A stretch of 16,193 nucleotides of DNA from assembly GCA_003566475.1 (NCBI GenBank), contig PXDE01000383.1:1-16193 (forward strand). The letters run 5' to 3'. Source of the stretch: PVC group bacterium (lineage in GTDB: Bacteria > Verrucomicrobiota > Kiritimatiellia > SS1-B-03-39 > PXDE01). Below, one piece after another: positions 1 to 9,567 of this stretch; the stretch's first letter is position 1; each line of letters starts with the position of its first letter. The notes below the pieces were generated by a model, which was not told the origin of the DNA, did not search any database, and worked only from the letters and a program-made list of their open reading frames with translations. The position numbers and the translations under genes were made by a program.

Positions 1-19
1 AGAAGGCCGCCAGGCACCT

Positions 20-199
20 CGTCAATCGTACTTCGTCAGCTTGCCCTACGTAGCTCCGTTGCGGAGCGTAGTAGGGTCAATCTTCGGTTTCCCCGAACCC
101 ACACCTCACATCTCACATCCCACAACTTGTCCGACGTAGCGCCTTGGCGAAGTCGGATCGCGCCAGCCTTCTCTCCCGTCATCCGGCTGGCCCAACGTG
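20..199. repeat. 180-bp dispersed repeat, copy A (left flank of the lipoprotein gene)
   Basis: This stretch matches 2468-2648 in direct orientation, at roughly 85% identity when aligned by eye with one small indel. It contains two imperfect hairpins. The first, 44-76, has outer arms CCCTAC/GTAGGG and inner arms GCTCCG/CGGAGC. The second, 130-157, has arms TCCGAC/GTCGGA and an inner CGCC/GGCG pair. Between them is a run rich in CACATCCCACA-like text. Such palindrome-bearing intergenic units resemble REP/BIME elements. No transposase lies nearby. Bases 1-19 show nothing recognisable. Confidence 0.85.
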
Positions 200-295
200 C
201 CTGCGGCCTTCACGAACCCCCGAACCCAGGCCCGTCGGCGCTGGGGGCCGCCTCCCGCCCTTGCCCATCGCCACGAGGTCGGCCACCATAGGTGC

Positions 296-2182
296 ATGCC
301 TGAACGGTCTTCATATCTGCCGGTGTCCGGCTTCCGGCCATCCCTCACCCTCGGCTTGGTGGCCGCCACCTTCTGCTCTCTGGCGGCGGGGTGCGGCCGG
401 GCGCCGTCGGACGGTCTCCCCCGCGCCGAGGTCCGGGCTCTCCGGTCTCTGGCTGGAGGGGGCCCGGGCTACGTGGTGTGGGAGTCGCGGCGGCCCAGCG
501 GGACCGACCAGCTCAAGTACCGGATCTGGATGCGGGGGTTCGATGGCCGTCCGCCCAGGATGATCAGCGGCTTGCCCGACCGCGAGGGCGTCGCCCATTT
601 CGGGGCCCGGATCTCGCCCGACGGTCGGCACGTCGCCTTCGCCAGCCTCCGCTGGAACTCGCACTGCGACTCCGAGGTCACCACCATCTACAGTTGCGAG
701 TATCCGGCCGCCCCGTTCGATGCCTGGGTGGTGCCGGTCGATCCCGACACCCTGAGCGCCGGAACCCCGCGACCTCTCCCCGCTCTCCAGGGCCGCCTGG
801 GCTCGGGCGGCGAGAACCTTCTCTTCACCTGGAAGGATCCCGACACCCTGTTCGTGGTCATTCATGAGCTGCACGGGGTCTATGAGTATCACCTGTCGGA
901 GGACCGGATCGGCGCCCGGGTGGCCGATGTCGACGGCGAGGCGCTGGTCGGGCCCAGCGGACGCTCGATGATCAGCGCCCAGCCCCGGGGCGCCCACTGG
1001 GCCCGGCTGGAGCGGGCGGTCGAAGCCGAACGCCCCCTGCTCCATAGCCGGATCGGCGTATCCGGGTGCCAAGTCACCGTGGACGCCCAGGATCGCCTGA
1101 TCGCCTGGGCGAACCAGCCGGGGGAGATCATGCTGCTTCATCTCGAATCCAGGCGGGAGCACAACCTGGCCTCCCTCCACCATCACCTGCCCGAGACCCA
1201 CCGGTACCTGTACTTCCCGGCCCTCAGCCGCGACGGCCGCGTGCTGGCCTTCGGTGGCGGCGATGTCCACAGCCATGCCTTCGGCGCCTACGACATCTTC
1301 CTGCTGGCCCTGGATCCCGCCACCGCGGCCCCGGCCGGAGATCCGATCCGGATCACTTTCAACGACCGGGCACGGTATCCGGACGCTGATCCCGAGGCTG
1401 GGCACGCCCTGGACCGGTGGCCCGACGTATGGACAGCCGCTGTGGCGGCGGCCGAAACCCATCGCCAGCCCCCTTCCGTCCTCGACGCCGCCCTCCGGCT
1501 GGAGTCCATCGACCCCAGGGCCGCGTGGGAGCGCTGGCGGGCCCTGGCCGCCGACCCGGACCCGGAACGGGCCGACCCCGCCGCGCAGCGCGTGGAGATC
1601 CTCCGCACCTCGGCCGCCTTCCAGAATGAACTCGAGGCCTGGCGCCGGTGGGAGCAGTTGACGCCTGTCCGGGAACGTCAGGATCCGGCCGATCCCGACC
1701 GAGAGCAGGCCCAGGCTGTGGTCTTGCGCCTGCGCGAAGACCATCCCCGGACGCGGGCCCGGCTCGAGGCGGATCTCTGGGCCGAACGCACCGGCCTCCC
1801 CCTGCCCGCCGAGATTCCGGAGTCCCAGCGGGTGCACCGTACCGTCACCGCCATCGTCCGGGAGGTGTCCACGCCACTCTCCGTGGAGCAGGTGCGGCCC
1901 TACACCGAGGCGTTCGCCGTGGTGGCCTACGAGACGGAGACGGATGGGGCGGAGACGCCCGAACGGATGATCGTGCTGCACATGACCATGACCGACGCCC
2001 GGGCCCTCCCGGGGGCCGACCTGCGCCCCGGCGACCGGGTTCGCCTCGACCTCGGTCCCTGGGCGGCCCAGCGCCACTACCGGGAGCATCCGGTGTCCGA
2101 CGAGATCCACGATCTCGAGTCCGACCGGTGGTTCGCCCTCGGGTTCCGCGTCCTGGAGCGGAAGTGCGACGCCGGCGAGTAG
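296..2182 (+). CDS. Predicted surface lipoprotein: WD40/TolB-like beta-propeller with a polysaccharide-acetylation-type C-terminal module
   Basis: The protein has 628 residues from ATG 296. An in-frame GTG at 197 would start inside the flanking repeat and add a Pro/Arg-rich leader, so I prefer 296; no strong Shine-Dalgarno is visible. Residues 1-33 look like a lipoprotein signal: a hydrophobic stretch ending in LAAGC, with Cys33 as the lipidation site. Residues ~55-365 carry propeller-type repeats, such as ISPDGRHVAFAS (~106-117) and LSRDGRVLAFGG (~310-321), each followed by a hydrophobic strand. Residues ~390-505 are charged and probably helical. Residues ~515-622 form a beta-rich tail containing LPGADLRPGDRVRL and ending in a DRWFALGF segment. 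That tail resembles the C-terminus of the SGNH protein at 9855-11354 and of AlgX/AlgJ-like proteins as I know them. No catalytic motif is evident. I infer an envelope-bound scaffold or sensor linked to polysaccharide modification. The gene is monocistronic and flanked by direct repeats. Confidence 0.8.
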   Translation: MPERSSYLPVSGFRPSLTLGLVAATFCSLAAGCGRAPSDGLPRAEVRALRSLAGGGPGYVVWESRRPSGTDQLKYRIWMRGFDGRPPRMISGLPDREGVAHFGARISPDGRHVAFASLRWNSHCDSEVTTIYSCEYPAAPFDAWVVPVDPDTLSAGTPRPLPALQGRLGSGGENLLFTWKDPDTLFVVIHELHGVYEYHLSEDRIGARVADVDGEALVGPSGRSMISAQPRGAHWARLERAVEAERPLLHSRIGVSGCQVTVDAQDRLIAWANQPGEIMLLHLESRREHNLASLHHHLPETHRYLYFPALSRDGRVLAFGGGDVHSHAFGAYDIFLLALDPATAAPAGDPIRITFNDRARYPDADPEAGHALDRWPDVWTAAVAAAETHRQPPSVLDAALRLESIDPRAAWERWRALAADPDPERADPAAQRVEILRTSAAFQNELEAWRRWEQLTPVRERQDPADPDREQAQAVVLRLREDHPRTRARLEADLWAERTGLPLPAEIPESQRVHRTVTAIVREVSTPLSVEQVRPYTEAFAVVAYETETDGAETPERMIVLHMTMTDARALPGADLRPGDRVRLDLGPWAAQRHYREHPVSDEIHDLESDRWFALGFRVLERKCDAGE

Positions 2183-2309
2183 GTCGGTCGTTCGCGTGCG
2201 CCCTGCGGGGCCACGCGGGTGGGGCGACGCCCCTGCTCGGAGACACATTCCCGAGGTTCCGCGGGCAAGCTGTTGGTCCGCACAAGCATACGACCGAATG
2301 GGCGCGGAC

Positions 2310-2445
2310 CCAGTAGTCCGCTGTCTGTGACAGCGGATCGCGCGTGGAGCGAGCCCGATCCAGAGGAGGCATGGCCAGGGGCTTGACCCTCCACCCGCCA
2401 GGCACTGTTCACGCGGCCTCGCTGTCACAGACAGCGAGGTACTGG
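2310..2445. repeat. 136-bp inverted-repeat element with paired hairpin ends
   Basis: The left end reads CCAGTA (2310-2315), followed by a hairpin with arms CCGCTGTC (2318-2325) and GACAGCGG (2329-2336). The right end carries a hairpin with perfect 10-base arms CCTCGCTGTC (2417-2426) and GACAGCGAGG (2430-2439), then TACTGG (2440-2445), the reverse complement of the left CCAGTA. Each end is therefore a hairpin, and the two ends are also inverted copies of each other around ~70 bp of unrelated DNA. No T-tract follows either hairpin, so a rho-independent terminator is not the simplest reading. It could be a small MITE-like or BIME-like element, or a bidirectional transcription barrier downstream of the lipoprotein gene. 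Confidence 0.75.
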
Positions 2446-2467
2446 CTGCCTCGCGGCGGCTTCACGT

Positions 2468-2648
2468 CGTCAATTTGCCTTCGTCAGCTTGCCCGACGTA
2501 GCTCCGCTGCGGAGCGTAGTAGGGTCAATCTTCGGTTTTCCGGAGCCCACATCCCACATCGCACATCCCACACCTTGTCCGACGAAGCTTCTGAGCGAAG
2601 TCGGATCGCGCCAGCCGTCTCACCCCCCCATCCGGCTGGCCCGCCGTG
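2468..2648. repeat. 180-bp dispersed repeat, copy B (right flank of the lipoprotein gene)
   Basis: This is the direct-orientation partner of 20-199. The long exact blocks are CTTCGTCAGCTTGCCC, the run from TGCGGAGCGTAGTAGGG through CAATCTTCGGTTT, and TCGGATCGCGCCAGCC. The hairpin regions differ: GACGTAGCTCCG-ctg-CGGAGC in the first, and TCCGAC(2578-2583)/GTCGGA(2600-2605) in the second, where the interior has changed relative to copy A while the outer arms are kept. The remaining gap to the tRNA (2649-2783) holds no recognisable gene. Confidence 0.85.
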
Positions 2649-2783
2649 TTAGCGGCCCTCACTGGCCACTACCCCCTGACTCCCTCTCCTGAACCCTCGA
2701 CACCGGCTCTCAGTGTTAAATAAGGGGCTTGTCAGGCACCGCCCCCGCTGGCATCGTCGCAGGGTTTGACCCATTCCCCTGGT

Positions 2784-2860
2784 CGGGGCGTAGCTCAGTC
2801 TGGCAGAGCGCTTGAATGGGGTTCAAGAGGTCGCTAGTTCGAATCTAGTCGCCCCGACCA
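2784..2860 (+). tRNA. tRNA-Pro (anticodon GGG)
   Basis: A 77-nt cloverleaf can be folded by hand. The acceptor arms CGGGGCG (2784-2790) and CGCCCCG pair fully and are followed by A and an encoded CCA (2858-2860). The D-arm begins TAGCTCAG. The anticodon stem CTTGA/TCAAG encloses loop ATGGGGT, placing GGG at 2818-2820 after U33. The T-arm is GCTAG-TTCGAAT-CTAGT. An initial C1-G72 pair is typical of bacterial proline tRNAs. It would read CCC, and CCU by wobble. It converges with the ATPase gene, 24 bp away; that gap is pyrimidine-rich without a hairpin. Confidence 0.97.
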
Positions 2861-2884
2861 TCTCCCCTTCCCTTCCCTTCCGCC

Positions 2885-5605
<2,721 letters not shown>

Positions 5606-5640
5606 GGGGCGCTCTCCTTTCCCGGGTCGAGAGGTGCTGG

Positions 5641-5715
5641 GCGTCCGCCGCGGACGCGTCGGCCCCCGGCGCGGGGGTATGTTTACGCCACGAGGCGGGA
5701 ACGGGCAAGTTGCCC
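5641..5715 (-). promoter_or_regulatory. Palindrome-rich leader and possible promoter of the ATPase gene
   Basis: The 154-bp divergent gap between the ATPase and the isomerase contains three dyads. GCGTCCGC-c-GCGGACGC (5641-5657) is a perfect 8-bp-arm palindrome 35 nt before the ATPase start. CCCCC-ggcgc-GGGGG spans 5663-5677. GGGCAA-g-TTGCCC (5703-5715) is a 13-bp palindrome. On the minus strand the last one supplies TTGCCC as a possible -35, followed after 17 nt by TAAACA (5680-5685) as a poor -10. If that promoter is real, the palindrome would overlap its -35 as an operator and the GCGTCCGC hairpin would form in the mRNA leader. The dyads are visible; the promoter and regulatory roles are inferred. 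Confidence 0.35.
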
Positions 5716-5759
5716 TTTTCAGGCTGACCCCGTGCGCTCCCTCCGCTAGGCTGTCTCGG

Positions 5760-6515
5760 ATGAACACCACCCTATCCGACCGACTCGGCATCCAGAGCTA
5801 CTGTTTCCGCGCCTTCAAGACCCTTCCCGACCTGATCCAGGCCCTGAAGGACACGGGGCTGAACCGCCTTGAACTGTGGGGCGGCCATCTCGACGGATTC
5901 GATCCCGAGAAGGCCGACATTCCTGCCGCGCTCGAGGCCTTTCATCGCGAGCAGGTGATCATCACCACCTGCGGGGTCTACGGCTTCGACACCGACGAGA
6001 CGGCGGCCCGCCGCGCCTTCGACTTCGCCAAGGCCGCCGGGTTTCCGACCATCAGCGGCGACCTGCGCACCGACGAGGCCCTGCCCCTGGTCGAGCGGCT
6101 GTGCGAGGAGTACGGCGTCCGGGTGGCCATCCACAACCACGGCAAGAAGCACCGCCTCGGCTCGCCGGAGGCGCTGGCCGATCTGTTCGGACGCAGCAGC
6201 GACCGCATCGGCCTCTGCCTCGACACCGCCTGGATGCTGGATTCCGGGGAGGATCCCGTGGCCATCGCCCGCCGCTTCCGGGACCGGCTGTACGGCCTGC
6301 ACCTGAAGGATTTCGAGTTCGACGCCGAGGGCAACCACCGGGATGTGATCGTGGGCCAGGGCGGCCTCGACCTGCCCGCCCTCATCCGCCTGCTCGTCGA
6401 GACCGGCTACGACGGCTACCTCACCCAGGAGTTCGAAGGCAACCCCGAGGATCCCGTCCCCTCCTGCCGCGAATGCGTCGCCGCCATCCGGAGGACCATT
6501 GGGGAGGTCGTGTGA
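5760..6515 (+). CDS. Sugar phosphate isomerase/epimerase family protein (xylose-isomerase-like TIM barrel)
   Basis: A 251-residue cytoplasmic protein of the AP-endonuclease-2/xylose-isomerase TIM-barrel type. Barrel strand motifs appear in order: LGIQSYCFR (9-17), NRLELWGGH with Glu38 (35-43), VAIHNHG (122-128), GLCLDTAW with Asp155, YGLHLKDF with His181, and LTQEFEGN with Glu224. Asp155, His181 and Glu224 fit three of the usual metal ligands. The position that is often Glu reads His in VAIHNHG, which I have seen in inosose-dehydratase-like members, so this is probably a subfamily trait. The substrate cannot be named; an isomerase, epimerase or dehydratase acting on a sugar or inositol is likely. 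The start is the first ATG matching the family's N-terminus; the Shine-Dalgarno is weak. The ispA gene follows after 29 bp, so they are probably co-transcribed. Confidence 0.9.
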   Translation: MNTTLSDRLGIQSYCFRAFKTLPDLIQALKDTGLNRLELWGGHLDGFDPEKADIPAALEAFHREQVIITTCGVYGFDTDETAARRAFDFAKAAGFPTISGDLRTDEALPLVERLCEEYGVRVAIHNHGKKHRLGSPEALADLFGRSSDRIGLCLDTAWMLDSGEDPVAIARRFRDRLYGLHLKDFEFDAEGNHRDVIVGQGGLDLPALIRLLVETGYDGYLTQEFEGNPEDPVPSCRECVAAIRRTIGEVV

Positions 6516-6544
6516 ACGCCGGTCGCTGATCACTCCGTCTTCCC

Positions 6545-7441
6545 ATGGCCTCCCCCTCCGACGACTTTCCCGCCTGGCTCGAGCGCATGCGCGTGTCGGT
6601 GGACCGGGCGCTGGACGCGAAGCTTCCGGGGCCGGACACCCCGCCGCCGCGGCTGCATCAGGCCATGCGGCACGCCGTGCTCAACGGGGGCAAGCGGCTG
6701 CGGGCGATCCTCTGCCTCACCGCGGCGGAGACCGTCTCGGGCTCGGCCGATTCCGCCTGGCCGGCCGCCCTGGGACTCGAGCTCCTGCATGCCTACACCC
6801 TGGTCCACGACGATCTCCCGGCCATGGACGACAGCCCCCTTCGCCGGGGCCGGCCGAGCTGCCATGTCGCCTTCGGCGAGGCGGTGGCCATCCTGGCCGG
6901 GGACGCGCTGCTGACCCTGGCCTGGGAGTGGCTGGCCGAGACCGCCCCGGCCGGTCCGTGGACAGCGGCCGACCTGGTCCGGGTGCTGGCCCGGGCGGCG
7001 GGTTCGCACGGGGTGGCCGGTGGCCAGGTGGACGACCTGGACGCCGAGGGACGGGAACTGACCGAGGCCGAGATGAAGTCCATCCACGACCGCAAGACCG
7101 GGGTTCTGCTCACCGCGTCGCTGGAGCTGGGGGCCATGGCCGCCGGTGCGGACGAGGCCACGCTAGGTGTCCTGCGCCGATACGGAACGCACCTGGGTCT
7201 GGCCTTCCAGATCGCCGACGACATCCTCGACGCCACCGCCGACGCCGACGTTCTGGGCAAGCCGACCGGCCACGATGCCGAACTCGCCAAGTCCACCTAC
7301 GTCAGCCTGTTCGGCGTGGACGAAGCGAGACGCAAGGCCCGCGCCGAGGCCGACCGGGCGATCGACGCCCTGGCCGACAGCGGCCTGACCGCGCCCCGAC
7401 TCGAGCGCCTCGCCAGGTACATGGTCGACCGGACCTCCTGA
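6545..7441 (+). CDS. ispA: Polyprenyl synthetase, farnesyl/geranylgeranyl diphosphate synthase type
   Basis: A 298-residue cytoplasmic trans-prenyltransferase that condenses isopentenyl diphosphate with allylic diphosphates, feeding quinone, undecaprenyl or carotenoid pathways. GGKRLRAIL (~48-56) is the conserved IPP-binding text. The first Asp-rich motif is DDLPAMDD (89-96), with the two-residue insertion of bacterial type-II FPP synthases. GGQVDDLD precedes the helical middle, and the second Asp-rich motif is DDILD (225-229), followed by the GKPTGHDAELAKSTYVSL lysine/threonine text. Length and motifs fit IspA; chain length (C15 or C20) cannot be fixed from sequence alone. An in-frame TGA at 6527-6529 makes ATG 6545 the earliest ATG. 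No Shine-Dalgarno is evident, so translation may depend on coupling to the isomerase gene 29 bp upstream. No terminator was recognised downstream. Confidence 0.95.
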   Translation: MASPSDDFPAWLERMRVSVDRALDAKLPGPDTPPPRLHQAMRHAVLNGGKRLRAILCLTAAETVSGSADSAWPAALGLELLHAYTLVHDDLPAMDDSPLRRGRPSCHVAFGEAVAILAGDALLTLAWEWLAETAPAGPWTAADLVRVLARAAGSHGVAGGQVDDLDAEGRELTEAEMKSIHDRKTGVLLTASLELGAMAAGADEATLGVLRRYGTHLGLAFQIADDILDATADADVLGKPTGHDAELAKSTYVSLFGVDEARRKARAEADRAIDALADSGLTAPRLERLARYMVDRTS

Positions 7442-7570
7442 TCCGTACGCGCTGGCTCAGCAGCGGACCACGCGCGAATCAAGCACCGGGCCCCGCCTCC
7501 CCCACGGGATGGCTGTCCCCCGAGTCATCTGTACCCATCCATCCATCGCCATGGCCAGCCCCGTCGAGGT

Positions 7571-7608
7571 GTGCTTTAGCTTCCCACGATCGTGGCCAGT
7601 TATTTCAC
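7571..7608. repeat. 38-bp palindromic repeat, copy 1
   Basis: A dyad centred between 7589 and 7590 begins GTG and ends CAC. Its core is the perfect 12-bp palindrome CCACGATCGTGG (7584-7595). By hand count 13 of the 19 base positions in the two arms are complementary, including outer GTG/CAC and TA..CT/AG.TA pairs. It lies 130 bp downstream of ispA in a gap between convergent genes. Confidence 0.85.
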
Positions 7609-7691
7609 ACCGCGCTCGAGCCGCCCATGGTCGTGGGGCACCATCTCCAGGAGGATTCTCGGCGAAAACAAAGGCAGAAACGGCTTCCGAT

Positions 7692-7729
7692 GTGATTTAA
7701 CTTCCCACGATCGTGGCTAACTATCGCAC
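7692..7729. repeat. 38-bp palindromic repeat, copy 2
   Basis: This has the same architecture as copy 1: GTG at one end, CAC at the other, core CCACGATCGTGG (7705-7716), and exact symmetry about 7710.5. Twelve of 19 arm positions pair. It shares TTTA-CTTCCCACGATCGTGGC with copy 1, while the right arm differs (CTAACTATCG). Its centre is 121 bp from that of copy 1. Confidence 0.85.
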
Positions 7730-7739
7730 ACCACCCCCG

Positions 7740-7777
7740 GTGACTTAACCGACTACGATCGTAGGCAGTTATTTCAC
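7740..7777. repeat. 38-bp palindromic repeat, copy 3 (co-varied core)
   Basis: The dyad is centred at 7758.5, 48 bp from copy 2, with GTGA/TCAC ends and TTAAC/AGTTA outer arms. Fifteen of 19 arm positions pair, the best of the three. The core reads CTACGATCGTAG: relative to copies 1 and 2 a C has become T on the left and the matching G has become A on the right. That paired change keeps the palindrome perfect. Confidence 0.85.
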
Positions 7778-8441
7778 GTGGCCATGACGGCGGGACTGGG
7801 GCTGGGTGCGGGCAGTGCTCGGGGGCCGCCCCTTTGCCCTGTCCGGCGGGCTGGGTCCATGGAGCGGGGAACGCATCTGGGTGGATCGTCCCGCTCCGCA
7901 GGTTCCGAGGTTCTCCCCGCATCCACGTGCCTCCCACCGGCGAGGCCATCCAGGCGCCCGCCGAGGGCGTGGACGGCGCGGTGCGTCGCCTCGGGTTCAG
8001 CTACGACACCCTCGGCCGATTCGAGGATCTGGCTGGGTTGTGCGTGGCCGGGAGGGCTTGGGGGAAGCGTGGGCAGGGGGAGGCGCGGGCGCTGGATCGA
8101 GATCCGAAAGCACCTCTCCCCGGACGCCGATCTGGCAGGCCTCGGCAAAGGCTGTCCAGAGGTTCCGCGGTTCCAGCTTCCTTGCGCGTCGTCCCATGGT
8201 CGTCCACCGGCTGGCTGTGCCCGCCGGAGCCAGGCGAAGGCTGGGCGCCGGCGGCTACGGGGTGCGCCGTGTAGCCCCGCCCGCCGAGGGCGTGGATGCG
8301 CGCGGGCGGAGAAGGGGGCCGCGCCCGGAGGGGAGCTTCGCGCGGGTCGGGCACGTGGGCTTGCCGTTCTCGTCGGCGGCCAAACGCTTCCGTCTTCGCC
8401 CTACGGGCTACGCCGCGACAGGTGGCGCGTTCGGCTACAGC
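7778..8441. other. Long non-coding or decayed stretch, no gene recognised
   Basis: Several overlapping open frames exist here on both strands, but none has a recognisable motif, a good ribosome site or a family-like N-terminus; high GC alone explains them. One exact 18-bp direct repeat, GCCCGCCGAGGGCGTGGA, occurs at 7956-7973 and 8279-8296. An 11-base text CCATGGTCGTC/G occurs near 7626 and 8195. The end (about 8390-8415, TTCGCCCTACGGGCTACGCCG) resembles short palindromic intergenic repeats. I see no RNA gene. It could be eroded coding sequence or simply intergenic DNA between the convergent ispA and M42 genes. Confidence 0.5.
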
Positions 8442-8485
8442 ACCTCCGCCCTCTGTGAACCTCCGTAACCTCTGCGACCTCCGTG
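8442..8485. repeat. 9-bp tandem repeat, unit ACCTCYGYR
   Basis: Five consecutive units are visible: ACCTCCGC (one base short), CCTCTGTGA, ACCTCCGTA, ACCTCTGCG and ACCTCCGTG, each in 9-nt register after the first. The array ends 38 bp before the stop codon of the convergent M42 peptidase gene. Similar 'CTCTGTG/CTCCGTG' text is common in intergenic DNA of several GC-rich environmental phyla, to my recollection. It has no known function. Confidence 0.75.
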
Positions 8486-8523
8486 GTTCGTTTGGTTGCG
8501 GTGGGTACGCGGCCCGGGGCCCG

Positions 8524-9567
8524 TCAGAGCGCGTAGTCGCCCTCGGGGGCGTGCTCGAGGTAGAGGGCGAGGAGGTCGATGGTGGCCTGGAGATCCTTGC
8601 GGTGGATCATCTCGTTTACGGTGTGGACGTAGCGGGTGGGCACGCTGAGGGTCATGCAGACGTTGCCGCCCCGGGCCCGCTGGAGGGTGCCGCCGTCGGT
8701 GCCGCCGCGGGGCAGAATCTCCATCTGATGCGGGATGCCCGCGCCTTCGGCGAGGGACCGCATGTGGTCGATGAGCTTGGGATGGGAGATGATCGAGCTG
8801 TCCATGATCTTGATGGCCGTGCCCTGGCCGATCCGGGTCACCGCCTCGGCGTCGGTGCCGCCGGGATGGTCGGCGGCGATGGTGGTGTCGAGGGCGATGC
8901 CGATAGCGGGATCCACGGAGAAGGCGGCGGTCTGGGCGCCCCGGAGCCCCACCTCCTCCTGCACGGTGGCCACGGCGGCCACCTCGCAGGACAGGGGCCC
9001 GGCCTTGCGCAGAGCCTCGAGCATCACGAACACGCTCACCCGGTTGTCCATGGACTTGGAGATCAGGCAGTCGCCCACCTCCTCCAGCGTCCGGTCCATG
9101 GTCACCATGTCACCCACCGAGACCCGCTCCTTGACCGCGTCGGCGCCCATCCCGACATCCACGAAGAACTCGGTGATCTCCGGCGACTTGTTCCGCTCGC
9201 TGTCGCTGAGCAGGTGGGTGGGCTTGGTGGCGTAGGTCAGCACCCCCCGGAGGGACTCGCCCTTGCGGGTATGGACGAGCACGCGCTGGGCGAAGAGCTG
9301 GCGGGCGTCGAAGCCGCCCACGGTCTGGAGGCGCAGGAAGCCCTTGTCCTCGACATGGCGGACGAAGAAGCCGATCTCGTCCATGTGCGCGGCCAGCATC
9401 ACCCGGGGCCCGCCGGATCCCTTGCGACCGATGACGTTGCCCATGGCGTCGGTGGTGACGGAATCCACCAGGCCCTTCATCTCCCGCCGGACGATGTCGC
9501 GCACACGCTCCTCGCGGCCCGGGATGCCGGGAGCTTCGGCCAGTTCTTTGAGCAGGGCGACGTTCAT
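8524..9567 (-). CDS. M42 family metallo-aminopeptidase (glutamyl aminopeptidase / endoglucanase M homologue)
   Basis: A 347-residue cytoplasmic enzyme of the M42 clan, which forms dodecameric tetrahedral aminopeptidases that trim peptides after proteolysis. The start at 9567 is supported by GGAG (9577-9580) 9 nt upstream and by the typical N-terminus MNVALLKELAEAPGIPGREE. The ligand set for two metals is complete: His61 (AAHMDEIGF, with Asp63), Asp174 (SKSMDNR), catalytic Glu204 and ligand Glu205 (QEEVGLRGA), Asp227 (ALDTTIAADHPG) and His315 (RYVHTVNEM). RGGTDGG (~290-296) is also conserved. Length is normal. Members were often annotated as cellulases; peptidase is the better supported role, and substrate preference cannot be read from sequence. 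It lies on the same strand as the SGNH gene upstream but 287 bp away across repeats, so it is probably separately transcribed. Confidence 0.95.
   Translation of the reverse strand: MNVALLKELAEAPGIPGREERVRDIVRREMKGLVDSVTTDAMGNVIGRKGSGGPRVMLAAHMDEIGFFVRHVEDKGFLRLQTVGGFDARQLFAQRVLVHTRKGESLRGVLTYATKPTHLLSDSERNKSPEITEFFVDVGMGADAVKERVSVGDMVTMDRTLEEVGDCLISKSMDNRVSVFVMLEALRKAGPLSCEVAAVATVQEEVGLRGAQTAAFSVDPAIGIALDTTIAADHPGGTDAEAVTRIGQGTAIKIMDSSIISHPKLIDHMRSLAEGAGIPHQMEILPRGGTDGGTLQRARGGNVCMTLSVPTRYVHTVNEMIHRKDLQATIDLLALYLEHAPEGDYAL

Noticed and set aside
2219..2235. GGGGC-gac-GCCCC hairpin as terminator of the lipoprotein gene
   Set aside because: The stem is 5 bp with no T-run; chance occurrence is likely at this GC content.
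311..2428. A 705-codon minus-strand frame across the lipoprotein gene
   Set aside because: It has no family-like text, and the plus strand has a lipobox and propeller motifs.
2729..2757. TTGTCA-17 bp-CATCGT as a promoter for the tRNA
   Set aside because: The -10 matches only 3 of 6 bases, and a TTAAAT nearby has no -35; no single choice is supported.
7772..7780. TTTCACGTG as a possible ParB parS half-site
   Set aside because: It is only half of TGTTTCACGTGAAACA; the other half is absent, and the bases belong to palindrome copy 3.
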